Notes: generated from the letters alone by a model not told the origin. Positions 10,109 to 24,300 are shown, counted from the stretch's first letter. The stretch: 64,000 nt of DNA from Silene conica (GCA_029255685.2 CM055320.2:48114910-48178909), one strand, 5' to 3'. Program-made: numbers and translations.

Positions 10109-13100
10109 ATGCCTAGGGGTGACTCTAACTCTTTGTTGTCATCTTCCGAACCGGAGAGGCTCTTTCGGGCCTTAAGGAGGAAGACTATTGCAAGGGTAAG
10201 AATTGCATCCCAAGCATCTACTAGCCAAAACAACCCCTCTTCATCCGAACCACCAAGTCCCAATCAAAGCAATCCTAGCCCAACATCCGAAAGTTTTGAC
10301 AATCCGTTTTATCAATCACCACCACAATCACCACTCTTTCCAAACAACCATCCAATTCATATAATGGCTGCTCTTCGTGATCATAACCGGCCCAATCACA
10401 ATGACACCGCCAATCCAATCAACTTCGGGGTTCTTGTTCCTCAAAATTTCGAAATACACCCTTCGCAAATGAGTTCAATCGAGAAGAATGCCTTTAGCGG
10501 GGCTTCTCACGAAGATGCTCATGGGCACCTAAGAAAATTCAAGGGTAAAGTCGCAATGATAAAGAAAACCGGAGTACCCGAGGAGACACTAAGGCTTATG
10601 CTTTTCCCCTATTCCTTAACCGACAAGGCCGATAGTGTTGGGAAATGTGTCCTCAACAATAGTGTGATCACGTAATTAAATCTCATAACAAGAATGCGCA
10701 AGGGATGATACGAATTATTAGTCAACTGACCAACATTAATCGGTAATGATTGGCTAGCTAGAGTTTGACATTACTGTCGTGTGACGGTGATGGTCAGTTG
10801 ATCCCTTTAGGTCACACCTTTAGGACAATTCCCTTAATCAATAAAAGTGATCAAATGTATATTGATACGATTTGCTCATATTCCTTAAACTCGTATATCG
10901 AGAAATTAGAGGTTAAATCTTAATGTAAGATTTATGTTTAAAATTGAAATGTGTCAATTGTTAAACAGTAAACGATATTTTATTATATCGTAATTAGAAT
11001 GAATTAGGTTATAATTAATACAAAGGTTGTAAATCGTATTGACGATAATTATAATTAATCATTTTACAATTGTAATTTCGAATTACTTGTCAATTAATAA
11101 ATAGGATTTATTTAATTATAATATTTATACGATAAATATTTATATATATATTTATATACATACATATTGTATTACATTGTTACATATAAGATGTCACAAT
11201 TCTATACAATTTGTACAATTGACAAAGTGTAAAATGGACAACCATTTTAACCTTAAATGTGACGGTTTGGGGAGGGTTTGAGGAGTGTTTTAGAAGCATG
11301 CTTAATACCCTATTAACCTAATGATTATAGTGTGCCTTGATAACACTACCTAAGGCCAATAGAATTGCATAGGAAAGGGAAGGTGTTCCCTCTTGTGGCT
11401 CCCTATGCTTCGGCCGTCCCAAACCCAAGATCACACTAATAAAAGTTGTGATCTTCTAATCTCACATATTTATTATTCATTCTAATAAAAAAACCCTAGC
11501 AAATTTTTAGAGAGAAAATTTGTGAGAAAACCTCAATCTAATATTATTATAGTGATAATAATAATAATACTAATAATACATTGTTAAAATTAGTATTGTA
11601 TTTCTAATTAGAGAGATTAGAGATAAGTTTAAGGAGAAACCGATTTTGTGCTAGCTTGTTCAAGTCTCGGTTGATTGAGGGGTTGTCTTGGTGCATCCAA
11701 AGGAGGTATTCTATTTTGGGTACTTGGAGGATCATCTTTGCCATTCTCTTGGACCGTTTGTAAGGGTTCAATATCTCCTTATTTCCGCAATATTTAGCAT
11801 GCATAAGATCATTTTAACTAGTATATTAAAATGTTAATTACAAGGTTATGTTAGTATGACTAAAATTAGTTTATGAGCAACTAATAAAACCTAACAGATA
11901 GGTGGCTAAATGTCCATGCTCCAAATACGTTCACCACATGGGACGACTTGGCAACGGCTTTCCTTGCCAAGTACTACCCATCCTCCAAGACCGCGATGCT
12001 CCGGAATGAGATAACTCAGTTTCAACAAGACGAGGGAGAATCTTTGGGAGAAGCTTGGGATAGATACCAAGATTTGCTTGCTAAGTGCCCACACCACGGG
12101 ATAACACCTTGGTACACAACCCAAACCTTTTTTCAGACTCTTCTCCCCCGGACTAAGGAAATGGTTAATGCATCGGCGGGTGGTAGCTTTGACCACTTGC
12201 CACATGAGGAGGGAACGGAACTCATCAAGAAGATTGTTGATTCGGAGGAAAATTATGGTACTAGGGGGAATGTCTTGAGGAAGAGTAGCAAGTACCCTAG
12301 TGAGCACCTTTCCAATGCAAAGGCAAACGAAGAAACCAATGCCAAGTTGGACATGTTAACCAAGAAATTGGAAGAGTTGACTAAGGGCTCCACTACCAAA
12401 GAAACCAAGAGCAATGTCCCGGGGATGTACCAAGTAAATAGTGTTGCCACATGTGATTTATGCGGAGGAAATGGGCACACATTTGAAGTTTGTGCAAACA
12501 ACTCAATTGAGGGAAGTGGAAGTGAGGAAGAATTGTATGCTTTTCAAGCATTCAACAATCCTAGAAACCAAAATACTTTCAACCCCAACTCAAACTACTA
12601 TCACCAAGGGATTAGAGGTAGTTCTTATATGAGTTACAAAAGCACCAATGTGTTGAATCCTCATCAAATTCAACAACCTCAAGGGCAAAACCCCCCGGTT
12701 TTCAACCAAGGGGTGGAAACTTCAACCCAAGGAACAATTTCAACAACAACAATTTCTACCAAGGCAACCAATCTAATCAAGCCAATCAAGGCTTTCAACA
12801 AGGTTTCAATGATCCAAACTTCAACCCCAATTTCCAAAACAACCAAAATCCACAAAATTTCAATCCAAATTTCAACAACAACCAAAACTACAACCAACAC
12901 CAAAACCAAAACTTCAATCCACCACCATTTCAAAACAACCCCAATCAAAATCAAACCAACTACAACCACAACCCACAAAATCCCAACAACCCAAATTACA
13001 ACCAAAATTTCAACCAAAACTTTCCACCAAACAATCAAGGCCAAAACTTCAACAATCAAGTTCCGAAGGGCAACTCCCAAGGTGGGGGTGCAAGGAATGA

Positions 13101-14557
13101 TTATGGGTTCCCCTTGCCCCTCACCAATGCACCTCACCAAGATACTAGTGATTCCCAAGTGGGTGAGTTATTGAAGCTTGTCAAGAACATGCAAGCAACT
13201 CACACCCAAGAGATGGCTAATTTGAAGAGTGCCAACCAAAGGGAGATACGGGAAATGGAGGCTCGAGTTGCCTCTCAAGCTCTAGCCAACCCACAAACGC
13301 CACCGGGCGGCTTCCTTGCCCAAGGTCAAAGTTCCAAAGATGCATCACACAATCACCAAGCACATGCGGTGATTTTGAGAAGTGGAACGGAGCTAGAGGA
13401 CCCGTACAAAGACTACAACTATGGTGAAGAGGAGCCTATCTTAGAACTTGTAAAAGACAAAGGAAAAGAAGTTGATGGTGGCAATTCAAGGGATGATGAC
13501 TTTTATGTGGAGGACCTCCCTTATGAGGAGAAAGAAGATGAAGTTATCTTGGAGGAGGTGGATGCTAGACAAGAGGAGTTGGTTCCAAAACCAACTACTA
13601 AGGTAACAAGCAAACCAACACCCACCAAGGTACTATCTAACCCTCAACCAACTAGCTTGCCTTATCCTTCAAGGGCTTTGAAGGGAAAGGAAAACTTCAA
13701 GTTCACAAATTTTTGTAAAATGATTGAAAAACTTGAAGTGACTCTTCCCTTTACGGAGGTGATATTGAATTTGCCAACTTACTCCAAATTTTTAAAAGAA
13801 ATCTTGTCGGGCAAGAGAACCTTGGGTGACCAAGAAGTAATGGCTATGAGGGAGGAGTGTAGTGCACTTCTCCTCCAAAAGGAGCCAAAGAAACTTGGTG
13901 ATCCGGGGAGTTTCTCTATCCCTTGCATAGTTGGTGGCATTCCAATCTCTCGTGCCCTTTGTGATTTAGGAGCTAGTGTAAGTGTACTTCCTTTGAAAGT
14001 TGCAAAAAGAATTGGCTTGAATGATTTAGTTCCTACAAGTATCACCCTCCAATTGGCGGATAGGTCCGTCAAGCGCCCTTTGGGAGTGCTTGAGTATGTA
14101 CCCGTCAAGGTGGGTAAGCATTTGATTCCCGCCGATTTTGTCGTCCTTGACATTCCGGAGGATAGCCACACTCCTATCATCCTTGGTAGGCCTTTCTTGG
14201 CTACCGGAGGCGTCCTGATAGACGTTAAGAATGGGCGGCTCACCTTTAGAGTTGGGGATGACAAAATTGAGTTTAATCTACCTACTATGATGAAAGGTCC
14301 AAAGCATGATGAGGCATTTACATTGGACATTGTGGAGCAAGTGGTAAGGGAGATGGTAGAGATGGAAGAAGAGGAGGAAGGCCACATGGAACAATTATGT
14401 GGCATCACAACTAGTGAAGACAAGGAAATAGATGAGAACATTGAGCTAGAAGATGAAGAAGTTGAGAAGGTGGAGGGAATGCTCCCTCCAAAGGTACAAC
14501 TCAAAACCCTTCCTCCCTCCCTCAAGTATGCCTTTCTTGGGGAGGGAGAGGCTTACC
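10109..14557 (+). pseudogene. Athila gag-protease region (fossil, interrupted)
   Basis: The region starts at the ATG at 10109. Parts in order: N-terminal Gag; a solo copia LTR (10636-11896); the rest of Gag with a CCHC knuckle in CDLCGGNGHTFEVC near 12450; a low-complexity Asn/Gln/Pro-rich stretch (about 12540-13110); and a retropepsin-like protease around 13930-14220 with CDLGASVSVLP as the active-site block and IILGRPFL as the later hallmark. The 15-kb non-coding element begins at 14558 right after an acidic spacer. Besides the insertions there are about one or two smaller breaks. The family role is capsid formation and polyprotein cleavage; this copy is a fossil. Confidence 0.85.
10636..11896 (+). 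mobile_element. Solo LTR of a Ty1/copia element
   Basis: A 1261-bp unit starting TGTTGGGAAATG and ending CCTAACA, flanked by the 5-bp duplication GATAG (10631-10635 and 11897-11901), inside Athila gag. It resembles the copia LTRs at 51679-52688 and 62864-63863: a shared opening TGTTGGG..TGTCCT.. and a similar block around 10745-10835. It is a diverged relative in the opposite orientation. A TATA-rich stretch lies near 11130-11165. Solo LTRs arise by recombination between the two LTRs of a full element. Confidence 0.9.
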
Positions 14558-17407
14558 TGTGACACCCCGCGACTTAACATAAAAATAAACAAATAATTTG
14601 CAGCGGAAATACGATACTTTTAAAAACTTTTCGACATATTTATTAAAACTTTTCGCGGAATATCAAAACAACATGCGGAAGACTAAAAACTAATGAGAAA
14701 GTATAAATTATACAAAATAACTTAAATAGACGAGGGATAAGGTATCCCACGATAACAACTTGAATTAAATCTAAACTAAGCGTAAGGGTAATTGTCGAAT
14801 TATCAACAATGCTCGCTAGCCACACGTCTGCCCCAAACAGCACCAACCTACATTCATGAAACATGAACGCCACAGTCAGTGGGGAGTAACTCAGGGTTCT
14901 CCCAGCCACTTTACGTCAGAAAACATGTAAACGGTAATACAAAACATCTTATACATATGAACATATATAATATTTCATAAACAACCATATATGCATTACC
15001 AAACGTAATCAACATGATCAATGCATGAGCGATAAACCAAAACATGTGATAACAGCATGAATCAACATGTGTAACAGAATTAAAGCAAGCATATGAGATA
15101 ATATCAGAATAAAGGAAACATCCAAGCAAAGAACACACATAGTCAGAGCGTATAACCACTGCCTCTGACATACCAGAGCGTATAACCACTGCCTCTGGCT
15201 ACTGGAGCGTATAACCACTGCCTCCAGTTACGGAGCGTATAACCACTGCCTCCGAATACATGAATAGAATGAACGCCGTCAGAGCGTATAACCACTGCCT
15301 CTGACGTACCAGAGCGTATAACCACTGCCTCTGGCTACTGGAGCGTATAACCACTGCCTCCAGCTACGGAGCGTATAACCACTGCCTCCGAATACTATGT
15401 ATAGCGTATAACCACTGCCTATATGCCTAAGACCTGGCCAGACCTCTCGATGTAATGCCTTACACCGAACGACACACGGGGACCGGAGCGTATAACCACT
15501 GCCTCCGACCAATCCCGAACATAGATAAATTCCCATTGCATGGGTGGCGTTAGTTCATTACAGTGATACACAAATCGTACCACCGCTATCTATTGACATG
15601 CAAGACAACATAACCGTCGCCAACACAATTTTAGGATGACATAACCGTCACCTACACAAACTTAGGATAACACAACCGCTAACCCACTCATTCAAACATA
15701 CATGAGCCAATAAAAGATGAATAACACAACACTTATATTCGTTCCATGCCAAAAGAGAACACACGGGATTGAATAATGAATTAAAAGTTCTAAACGTATT
15801 TTGACATTACAGCTGTCCTCTGCCGTAAAATTTATAATTAATTCAAATAAAATTGAAATGATACAAGGCCAATTGGGTCGGTTTAACAAGACTTTTATCT
15901 ACAATATTTGTCCAATAAACATTTCCAAATGACGAACTTAACAGGGGGTTATTGACTGATCTTTACAGTGTGTCAGAAACCGTCACACAAAATGTATTGC
16001 TTCATAAAACGGGTTTAACAAATCATTTTGGGGCAAAGCAAACTCCTAACATCATCTAAAATCTTCAAAGTTTAATTATTGAAAAGGACCAGAATCATTT
16101 CAAAGTTTAAAAATGGTTTTCAAAACAATCTTTGAGCTACTGTCCGTTCTGCGAGTATTTCAGCGCACTGTTTGTAAATAATTTATTGTGAACAAACGAC
16201 ATGCAAGAAAACTACGAAAATTCAGAGGTAGACTCTTAACTCAAAATAAACAGGGGTCTCTTTTCAACATTTTCAAAGAAGGATACTCTAAGATGTCGAA
16301 ATAAATTGTACAAGACAATGGACAGATTTGTCAAGGTGCTGAAACATCATGAATTAACCATTGTAAGCAAAACACTATGAACTTGAAAGACTATCAAACT
16401 AATCATCCTCAATGATCATAAACTCATTTAACCATACAATCCTTAATGAATTTCCATAATTAAAAACTCATCCAACACAAGCATGCATGATGAAATTCAT
16501 CCAAACATATGATTTATTAACCTAATCATGCCACTACTTAATCAAAAACAATCCTAGTATACTAAACATTACTAGCATATAGTCATGCAAACAAAGACGA
16601 TAAAGTCGAGTAACCCATCACCGTTACCTTATAGCTCTTCAATAAGCATGATTTTGACTCAAAGCCACTCCGGTTTGGACAACCGAACAAGCTACACATA
16701 AATAAACGAGGTTAGCTAAGAGAACCGTGCCTTAAAGGCCACGACCAGAGGACTATAAGGAAGAAATTTGATAATTTTATTACCTAGAAAGATGGAGGTC
16801 GAGGAGAGGAAGAGATAGGCGCGAAAATCGTCGAAAACGGATAAGAAACGAAGATTTTACGACCGTTTTACGGTTGAGGTGCACAACAACGATGGTGTTC
16901 TTGTTTTGTGTTTTTGTGTGAGTGTTTTTCTGAAAAAATAATGAAGGATTTGAAGAAGAAGGAAGGTAGAGGATGACCTTGGGCATCAAGGCAAGGCTTA
17001 GTACTCAGCCATGTGTCCTAAAGGACATGTGGAAAAGAGTATAGAGTAAGCAACGAGCATGGGTCTCGTTAGCGGATGGTCCGTGACAGCCTTTCGTATT
17101 TTCGACATAATTTCCTCCACAGAACTGCGATTGACGTGTTTTTGGTGGCGTTGGAAAGCTAAGAAAAAGATCTAAAACTTTTATTTTATAAGCAAGAGCT
17201 AAATATGCCTGTAAAATATCTTAAAATTAGCAACAAAGACAGAGTAACGTTTTACAAGTTTAAGAAGTATAACTTTAAGACGGACATATTAATATCATTA
17301 TCAAAAACGATCAATTTTAAAAGGAATTTTATTTATTGTGGAACATTATTATTACTAAAATAAGATTTTAATAATATATAAATACTTGGAAATTACGGGG
17401 TGTTACA
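14558..17407 (-). repeat. 3' LTR of the Tekay-like element
   Basis: 2850 bp, no genes. On the minus strand it starts TGTAACACCCCG (17407) and ends GGTGTCACA (14558). It contains the hairpin array at 15142-15507. Between 15540 and 15690 a looser repeat of ATAACCGTC/CAACCG blocks follows. The remainder, 15700-17400, holds nothing I recognise. Confidence 0.9.
15142..15507. repeat. Array of ten short hairpins with an invariant loop and covarying stems
   Basis: Every unit has the same 14-nt centre CGTATAACCACTGC flanked by 5-7 bp arms that always complement each other although the arm sequence changes: GTCAGAG/CTCTGAC, CCAGAG/CTCTGG, ACTGGAG/CTCCAGT, CGGAG/CTCCG and TATAG/CTATA. Units start at 15142, 15173, 15201, 15231, 15278, 15309, about 15338, about 15367, 15400 and 15484. 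Units 1-4 and 5-8 form a duplicated block of about 136 bp, so there are five to six independent stem types. The other LTR carries the same array, split by the TRIM. Function unknown. Confidence 0.92.
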
Positions 17408-20254
17408 ATCACCCCACCTTTTAAAAAGTTTCGTCCTCGAAACTTGAAAGCAGAAAAACGGTAAGTCGTAAAGACAAGGTAAATAACCAAAGCGTTTACC
17501 AAAATTTGATATTACAAAACTTAGATTTATTTCAAAGACTTCGAAAAGGGTTTCTAAAGGCACAAGCCTTAATCAATGGAACAAGAGGATTCTCGTTGCG
17601 CATTCAAGAGTCCCACATTCCAAATCAAGGGCTAGTCCAAAACCAAATCATATCATGCGTCGACAAGCGTAATACGAGTTATTAGACGTCTCCAATAACA
17701 AGTCTTACATCAAATCAACGCTAAAACCAATCAAAATTATAAACCATTTCAAGTTATTCAAAACATGTCATTTCGAAAGTAAACTTCCATTTTCGAATCC
17801 GTAAAAATAGGTAAGGTTGTAACAGAAATTAAGATTTTCAACAACAAAAGTTAGGTAACTCAAATCGGTTATAAAATATATAAATGGAACATATTTTGAA
17901 TACTTCAAACAAAACACAAGGATGGAAGCTACATATTATCAACCAAAGATGGTTGGTTCGGATTATCCAAGAAATCAAAACACAAAAGATCATAAGGAAG
18001 CTAACAAAAACAAGGTATCAAAAACTACCATCTTCAGGGTAAAGACGGTACTCAATCAAGAGAGCAAAGGGGCAAAACAACAAAGTAACTGAAGCATGAA
18101 CAAAAGAGGTTTAAGGTTAAGGAGGGGATAACTCTTCAGATTATGGAAATCACTACTCACTCAATCTATAAATGAGTCATCATCATCATGGTTTCTTACA
18201 CACCTCAAAAGGCAACTCTTTCAATCACACAACTTCAAGGTTTCCTCAACTCAATTTGGGTCACTCACTTCTAGGTCATCCACGATACAAGATATGTTAT
18301 TACCAAAAGGACTTCACACCTCTCGATTATTACTCAACAATCAACATCCTTCATAGAGCTAGATCTAAAATTACTAACAAGGTTGAACTCATACCCAACT
18401 AACATAGGTTATATGTCCCTAAACAAGGTAAAACACTGACAAGGATCTTAGACTAGAATCCATCGCACTTCCATACCTCTAAACAAAAATCCGTTATACT
18501 CATATCGACAACCAAAGATATGAACACGACACTCTCGGAACTGTACTTACTCTCATACATAATATTATGGGATAAACATCCAAAACATCTAATCCCAAAA
18601 GCATAAACACGGTATTCTTTAAACCGTAACTATTCCCAAACGTAGGACTACGAGTTAAACATTCAAAGCATTCAGTCCCAAACTAGACACATCTCATTGA
18701 CCCAAATCAAGAAAACATCTCTTAAAATTTGACTACTATACTTCATTACCGTAAAGTGATCATCCCAAAAAGGAAGTCATAAAAGTAACAACTTTCACCC
18801 AAACCGTCTCTAGGTAACCATCAACACTCTCATAGATAACACCAAAATTATTTACCTCACGGTTGATATCAATCCACAAGAAGCACTCATACCTTCAAAC
18901 CTTTAACTTGAAACCATCAAGATGGCACACTACCTAATACTACCCAAACGTCACCCAACGCTAACTCTCTCAACTATGTCCGATTAAACAAGACCAAGGA
19001 TCCTCTAAGCATATATCACTATTCCATAAACGAATTTAACCTCACACCTAATCCAAGAAGAAAGGGGACAAGGCTCATGACGGTTAAAGATATGATTCAA
19101 CTTAGAGACAAACGCGATATAGGAGCTTGAGAGAGAGAAACATAAGATGACGGCTAAGAGACTCTAGCTTTTGGACTCCAGCAATAGCGAAGCCATGAGA
19201 AGAAGAATGAGCATTATAGGTAAGAAGATATATGACGTAAAGAGAGGTCAAGTAAGCTTTGTTATGAAAGCATAACTCGACATAATTAGCATGGAAGAAG
19301 AAAGAAGAGAAGTGTCGAGGAAAGGTAATGATTTGAACTGACTCAATTCCCAAGGCTTAGGGTTCCCAAAATTTCCACAAGGCTGTTAACTCCTACCTCC
19401 CAAATGGTTCGCTTTACTATAAGTTCTTCGAAAAATTAAAGATGTACAATCATCCCAATTTCGACTATTCCATAAAGTTTCAGGTATCTCTATGCCTTAA
19501 ATTCCTCAAACGACATTTATGTAATACTCCAGGATAAACCATTTATATACCATTGCTACTTCACAATCTTTATACTCCATAGATTATCAAATCTCTAATT
19601 CCTTAAATTCCCAAAACTTTCATCTTTCATCAAATCACTTTATTCTAATCCCACACGATCGATAAACACTTACAAATTCTCGGATACCTCAAAGTATGAA
19701 TACCTAGGTCAATTAAAGATATTTCTCACATCTATTTGTACGGATCCAAACTTCCTTTAAACATCGCAACCTCGAAATCTCACAAATCCACAAGTTGCAC
19801 CTTACTACATCAATTAGACATCCAAAGACATGATCTTCAAGTAACTCCTCAAAGGTTACACCTCTAATCCAATCAAATAACTAAAAGAGTAAAATTCAGT
19901 CAGTTCCTCTAAACTTACATCGCTAACTCTTTCAATAGTCGTCCATCAATATACACGATTCTTATCCTCCAAAAGTAACATCCCAATTAAAGTTAAACCC
20001 AATTCCCAAAGTCAAGCATTACTGATTCACTTCACTCAACCATTCATTTTTACTAGCACCTCCAGTATATTTTCCAAATTCATTTATGACTTCAAACACC
20101 TCATTCATACTCTTAAAGCAACACATTTTAATCCACTAGTCCTAAATCCCAAATATGATTCCCAAGGTTAAAATCCACCAAATATTGCACGTATAATTCA
20201 ATATTTTAAACCAAGATTCCACCAACCATTTTCACTCACTATGTAGGGCAAACA
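17408..20254 (-). other. Internal region of the Tekay-like element, polypurine-tract side
   Basis: 17408-17430 on the minus strand is a polypurine tract (CTTTTTAAAAGGTGGGGTGAT) directly before the LTR start, preceded by the Tekay-typical GAGGACGAAAC-like motif. The rest, to 20254, is AT-rich with only short random frames; I see no coding sequence. Parts near 19430-19560 resemble 54500-54580, linking this element to the degraded one right of the copia insertion. Confidence 0.7.
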
Positions 20255-21274
20255 TGATGCGGAACCATCGTTAATTCAATCCCAAGAAATATTATTAAAC
20301 AAAGATATGAGTCATATTAATCAAAGCTACAAGATAGGATCAACTTCCGTTCTTAGGATTGCTTGGGAAGGGATTGAAACCCTTGGGGCGTGCGAGTAGA
20401 GGAGGCACGAAAACCTAGGTGATTAGGGTTTGGGGACTTTCCTTCTTATTTCCTAGTTTGTTATTTAATTAATTAAGTTTGTTATTAGTTTGTTACAACA
20501 AGGTTGTTAGGGTTGTTACAAGTTAGTTACAAAGTTAGTTATTAGTTAGTTATAAATTTGTTATTTAAGTTGTTAGGGTTTGTTACTACAACTTAATCTT
20601 TTATTTGTTATTTTATCTTTTAGATTAAATAAGGATTATCTTTAATCCATAGGATAGGAATAGAAACCCTAGGAAGAGTAGTAGTACACGGTTTGGCCGA
20701 GCACTTGGGGACCGTGTAGGGTTCTTGTTCTTTCCTATTTCGATTCTAGTTTGTGACGGATGACCTTACTATAAATAGGCATCCTTAGTTGTTTGTTTTA
20801 TTCATCTTATTATCAAATTATAAACAAATTTTCTTGTTAAGTTTATCTTACAAAAAAACCCTAAAGTATCTGTGTGAGCTTTAAACCCGAAGTATCTGTG
20901 TGAGCTTCAAAATAATTGAGAGAATATCTGTGTGAGTTTGATCAATTATCCTATCCATCGACATACATAATTCATTCATCAAATCGTTTCACAAATCTTT
21001 CAAGTATTAAGTGCCGTGCCTTATTACGTCATCAACAATCTTTATTCAAGAACATCAAGAAACACCAAGATTCATCGACAACCGTGACCACCGTTGACCA
21101 CCGTGTGCCACGTCACCACCACCGTCCGTCCGTCCACCTTTCTTTCATCGTTCTTGGTTACCTTTTGTTCTTTATTCGTTCAAGATTGTATTATTTTATT
21201 AGTATTTTTATTCCGCTGCAACATCCGTATTTTTGTTGATTATCTTTATTGATTATCACCCCAAATACGCATCA
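20255..21274 (+). repeat. 5' LTR of CRM-like element C
   Basis: 1020 bp, begins TGATGCGGAACC and ends CGCATCA. A TATA-like TATAAATA lies at 20770-20777. Downstream are two copies of TATCTGTGTGAGCTT plus one variant. From about 20560 on it is closely similar to LTR A; the first 150 bp (coding in the 3' copy) differ much more. Confidence 0.95.
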
Positions 21275-21277
21275 AAT

Positions 21278-21298
21278 TGGTATCAGAGCTTCGGCTCT
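21278..21298 (+). promoter_or_regulatory. tRNA-iMet primer binding site overlapping a TTCG hairpin (element C)
   Basis: TGGTATCAGAGC at 21278-21289, with the perfect hairpin AGAGC-TTCG-GCTCT at 21285-21298. The leader after it (CTTGGTCTAATTTTTATTA..) is shared with element A almost base for base, up to the start codon. Confidence 0.85.
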
Positions 21299-21344
21299 TG
21301 GTCTAATTTTTATTATACCGGTTCTTGGGAGAAGTTTTGTTACA

Positions 21345-24300
21345 ATGGTATTAAGGAACTTGCATATAGAGGCCGACGAAGGGATCCACGATCAAAGGGA
21401 GAGGATTTTTCGTACAAAGTGCAAGATAAAGAATAAGGTGTGTACTATGATCATTGATAGCGGTTCTTGTACTAATCTATTGTCCAAGGAGGCGGTTGAG
21501 AAACTACAACTACCCAAGATTGATAAGAAACATCCTTATAAACTATATTGGCTTGATGGGGAAGAAGGAATTAACGTAAACCAACAAGTCCTAGTTCCAT
21601 TCAAGATTGGTCCGTATGAAGATGAAGTATGGTGCGATATTGTGCCTATGAGTGCTAGTCATATTCTATTGGGAAGACCATGGCAGTTTGATCGAAAGGT
21701 GATACACAACGGGAGAACCAATGTTTATAGCGTGCCCAAAGGAAAAACAATATTTGATCTTCAACCATGGGTTCCAAAGAAAAGGAGTGAACCTAAGAAA
21801 GACATAGAAGAGATGATAATAGAGGGGAAAGAAGTAGAAGAGGCGATCACCAACGGAGAACCAACGTTCATGATGGTAGTAAGGGACGTAGGAGGCCGTG
21901 AGAGTGGCGAGGAGGAGGGTCGGCGTGAGGTGCGAAGTTTATTGGAGGAGTTCAAGGATGTGTTTCCGGAAGAGCTACCCGACGGACTACCACCACTACG
22001 AGGGATAGAGCACCAAATCGATCTTATTCCAGGAGCAGCGTTACCTAATAAACCCGCTTATCGTTGTAATCCGGAAGAGGCAAAAGAATTACAAAGACAA
22101 GTCCAAGAATTGATGGATAGAGGTTATGTACAAGAAAGCCTAAGTCCATGTGCAGTACCAGCTCTATTGGTACCAAAAAAGGAAGGAACTTGGAGGATGT
22201 GCATTGACAGTCGCGCCGTCAACAACATCACAATTAAATACCGATTTCCTATACCAAGGTTAGATGATATGCTCGACGAGCTCGCAGGATCAAAGGTATT
22301 TTCTAAACTAGATCTGAGAAGTGGTTATCATCAGATGAGGGTTAGGGAAGGAGATGAATGGAAGACAGCTTTTAAAACGAAGCAAGGGTTATACGAGTGG
22401 CTCGTTATGCCATTTGGGTTGTGCAACGCTCCTAGCTCGTTCATGAGGCTAATGAATGAGGTATTAAGACCTTTCTTAAATAAATTTGTGGTTGTTTACC
22501 TAGATGATATTCTTGTGTATAGCCAAAGTAAAGAAGAACACAAGACACATCTAAGAGCAGTATTTGAGATGCTTAGAAAGCAAAAATTATATGGGAAACT
22601 AGAGAAGTGCACGTTCATGGTAGCAAGCGTGGTCTTTTTGGGATACATCGTGGGTGAAAGAGGAGTGAGCATGGATCCATCAAAAGTTGAAGCAATACAA
22701 GCTTGGCCTATTCCTAAAACAACCACGGAGGTACGTAGTTTTCATGGTCTAGCATCGTTTTATAGGCGGTTTATTCAAGGATTTAGTTCTATCATGGCCC
22801 CTATTACGGAGTTAACAAAAAAAGGAGAGTTCGTATGGACATCACACGCCCAAAAGGCGTTTGAGGAAATAAAAAAGAAGCTTTGTTCGAATCCCGTACT
22901 TGCCTTACCAGATTTTAGTAAGTTGTTCGAAGTTGAATGCGATGCAAGTGGGGTAGGAATCGGCGCAGTATTGGTGCAAGAAAAACGGCCAATTGCCTAT
23001 TTCAGTGAGAAGTTGAACGGTGCTAGGTTAAACTATTCCACCTATGACAAGGAGTTCTATGCGATTGTAAGAGCTTTGGATCATTGGGCACATTATTTAC
23101 GTCCTAGACCTTTTATACTACATTCGGATCATGAAGCTTTAAAACATATTCATGGGCAACAAAAATTAAATCCAAGACATGCTAAGTGGGTTGAGTTCCT
23201 ACAATCTTTTACGTTCTCTTCTAAATACAAGACAGGTAGTTCAAACATAGTAGCAGATGCATTATCAAGGAGACATTCTTTGTTGGTTGAATTAGATGCA
23301 AGGATTCTTGGTTTTGAGCATATTAAAGAACTATATAAAGAGGATCCCGATTTTTCAAAGGAATTTTTGAATCCGGAAGGATTATACACCACGCAAGACG
23401 GCTACTTATTCAAGGGAAACCGTTTGTGCATTCCTAAGGGATCGATGAGAGAATTACTTGTAAGAGAGGCGCATGGAGGCGCTATAGCAGGGCACTTCGG
23501 CATTCAAAAGACAAATGAGATGTTAGGAGAACACTTTTATTGGCCTAAGATGAGTAAAGATGTTCAAGATATTATTAGCAAGTGTGTAATTTGTCAAAGA
23601 TCAAAGAGTACGTTCAACAAGGGTTTATATACACCTCTTCCAGTACCAGTTCAACCATGGAATGAGGTTAGTATGGATTTTATTTTGGGATTACCACGTA
23701 CTCAACGCGGTAAAGATTCTATTATGGTTGTGGTAGATCGTTTTTCTAAGATGGCGCACTTTATACCGGGTCATAAGACGGATGATGCAACAAAGGTAGC
23801 TGATCTTTATTATAGAGAAGTTGTTCGATTACATGGAATACCACTTACCATTGTATCGGATCGGGATGTTAAATTTCTTAGCTATTTTTGGAAGACCTTG
23901 TGGAGATTAGTTGGTACTAAACTTTTATTTAGCACCTCCCACCATCCGCAAACGGACGGCCAGACCGAGGTCACGAATAGGACGCTCGGGAGTTTATTAC
24001 GTGGGTTGGTGAGTAAGAGTACCAAGGATTGGGATATCAAGTTAGCTCATGCGGAATTTGCGTACAATCGTACTCCTTCGGCCACCACGGGGCGTGCACC
24101 ATTCGAGATTGTCTATGGGGTGAATCCGTATTTACCTATTGATCTTGTACCTATCCCAAAGAAAGAAGTTATTAGTTTTGAGGCAAAGGAGAGACAAGCC
24201 ACCTTTATGAGGATGTGTGAACAAGTTAGAGCTCAAATAGAGAAGGCCAATGCTAAATATAAAGAGAAAGCAAATAAACATAGAAGACAACCGGTGTTTA

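Noticed and set aside
12679-13158. 159-codon minus-strand frame rich in Val, Ile and Leu
   Set aside because: Antisense of the Asn/Gln/Pro-rich Gag stretch; the apparent hydrophobic protein is a composition effect.
13779-14525. 248-codon minus-strand frame
   Set aside because: It is the mirror of the Athila protease region; serine-rich and without any known domain.
15142-15507. Regularly spaced repeats resembling a CRISPR array
   Set aside because: The sequence lies in a plant LTR, gaps are short and irregular, arms vary while complementing each other, and no cas-like gene is near.
15018-15536. Repeated GSGYTL-like peptides on the minus strand
   Set aside because: Translation of the hairpin array; the DNA pairing explains the repetition and the frames are short and overlapping.
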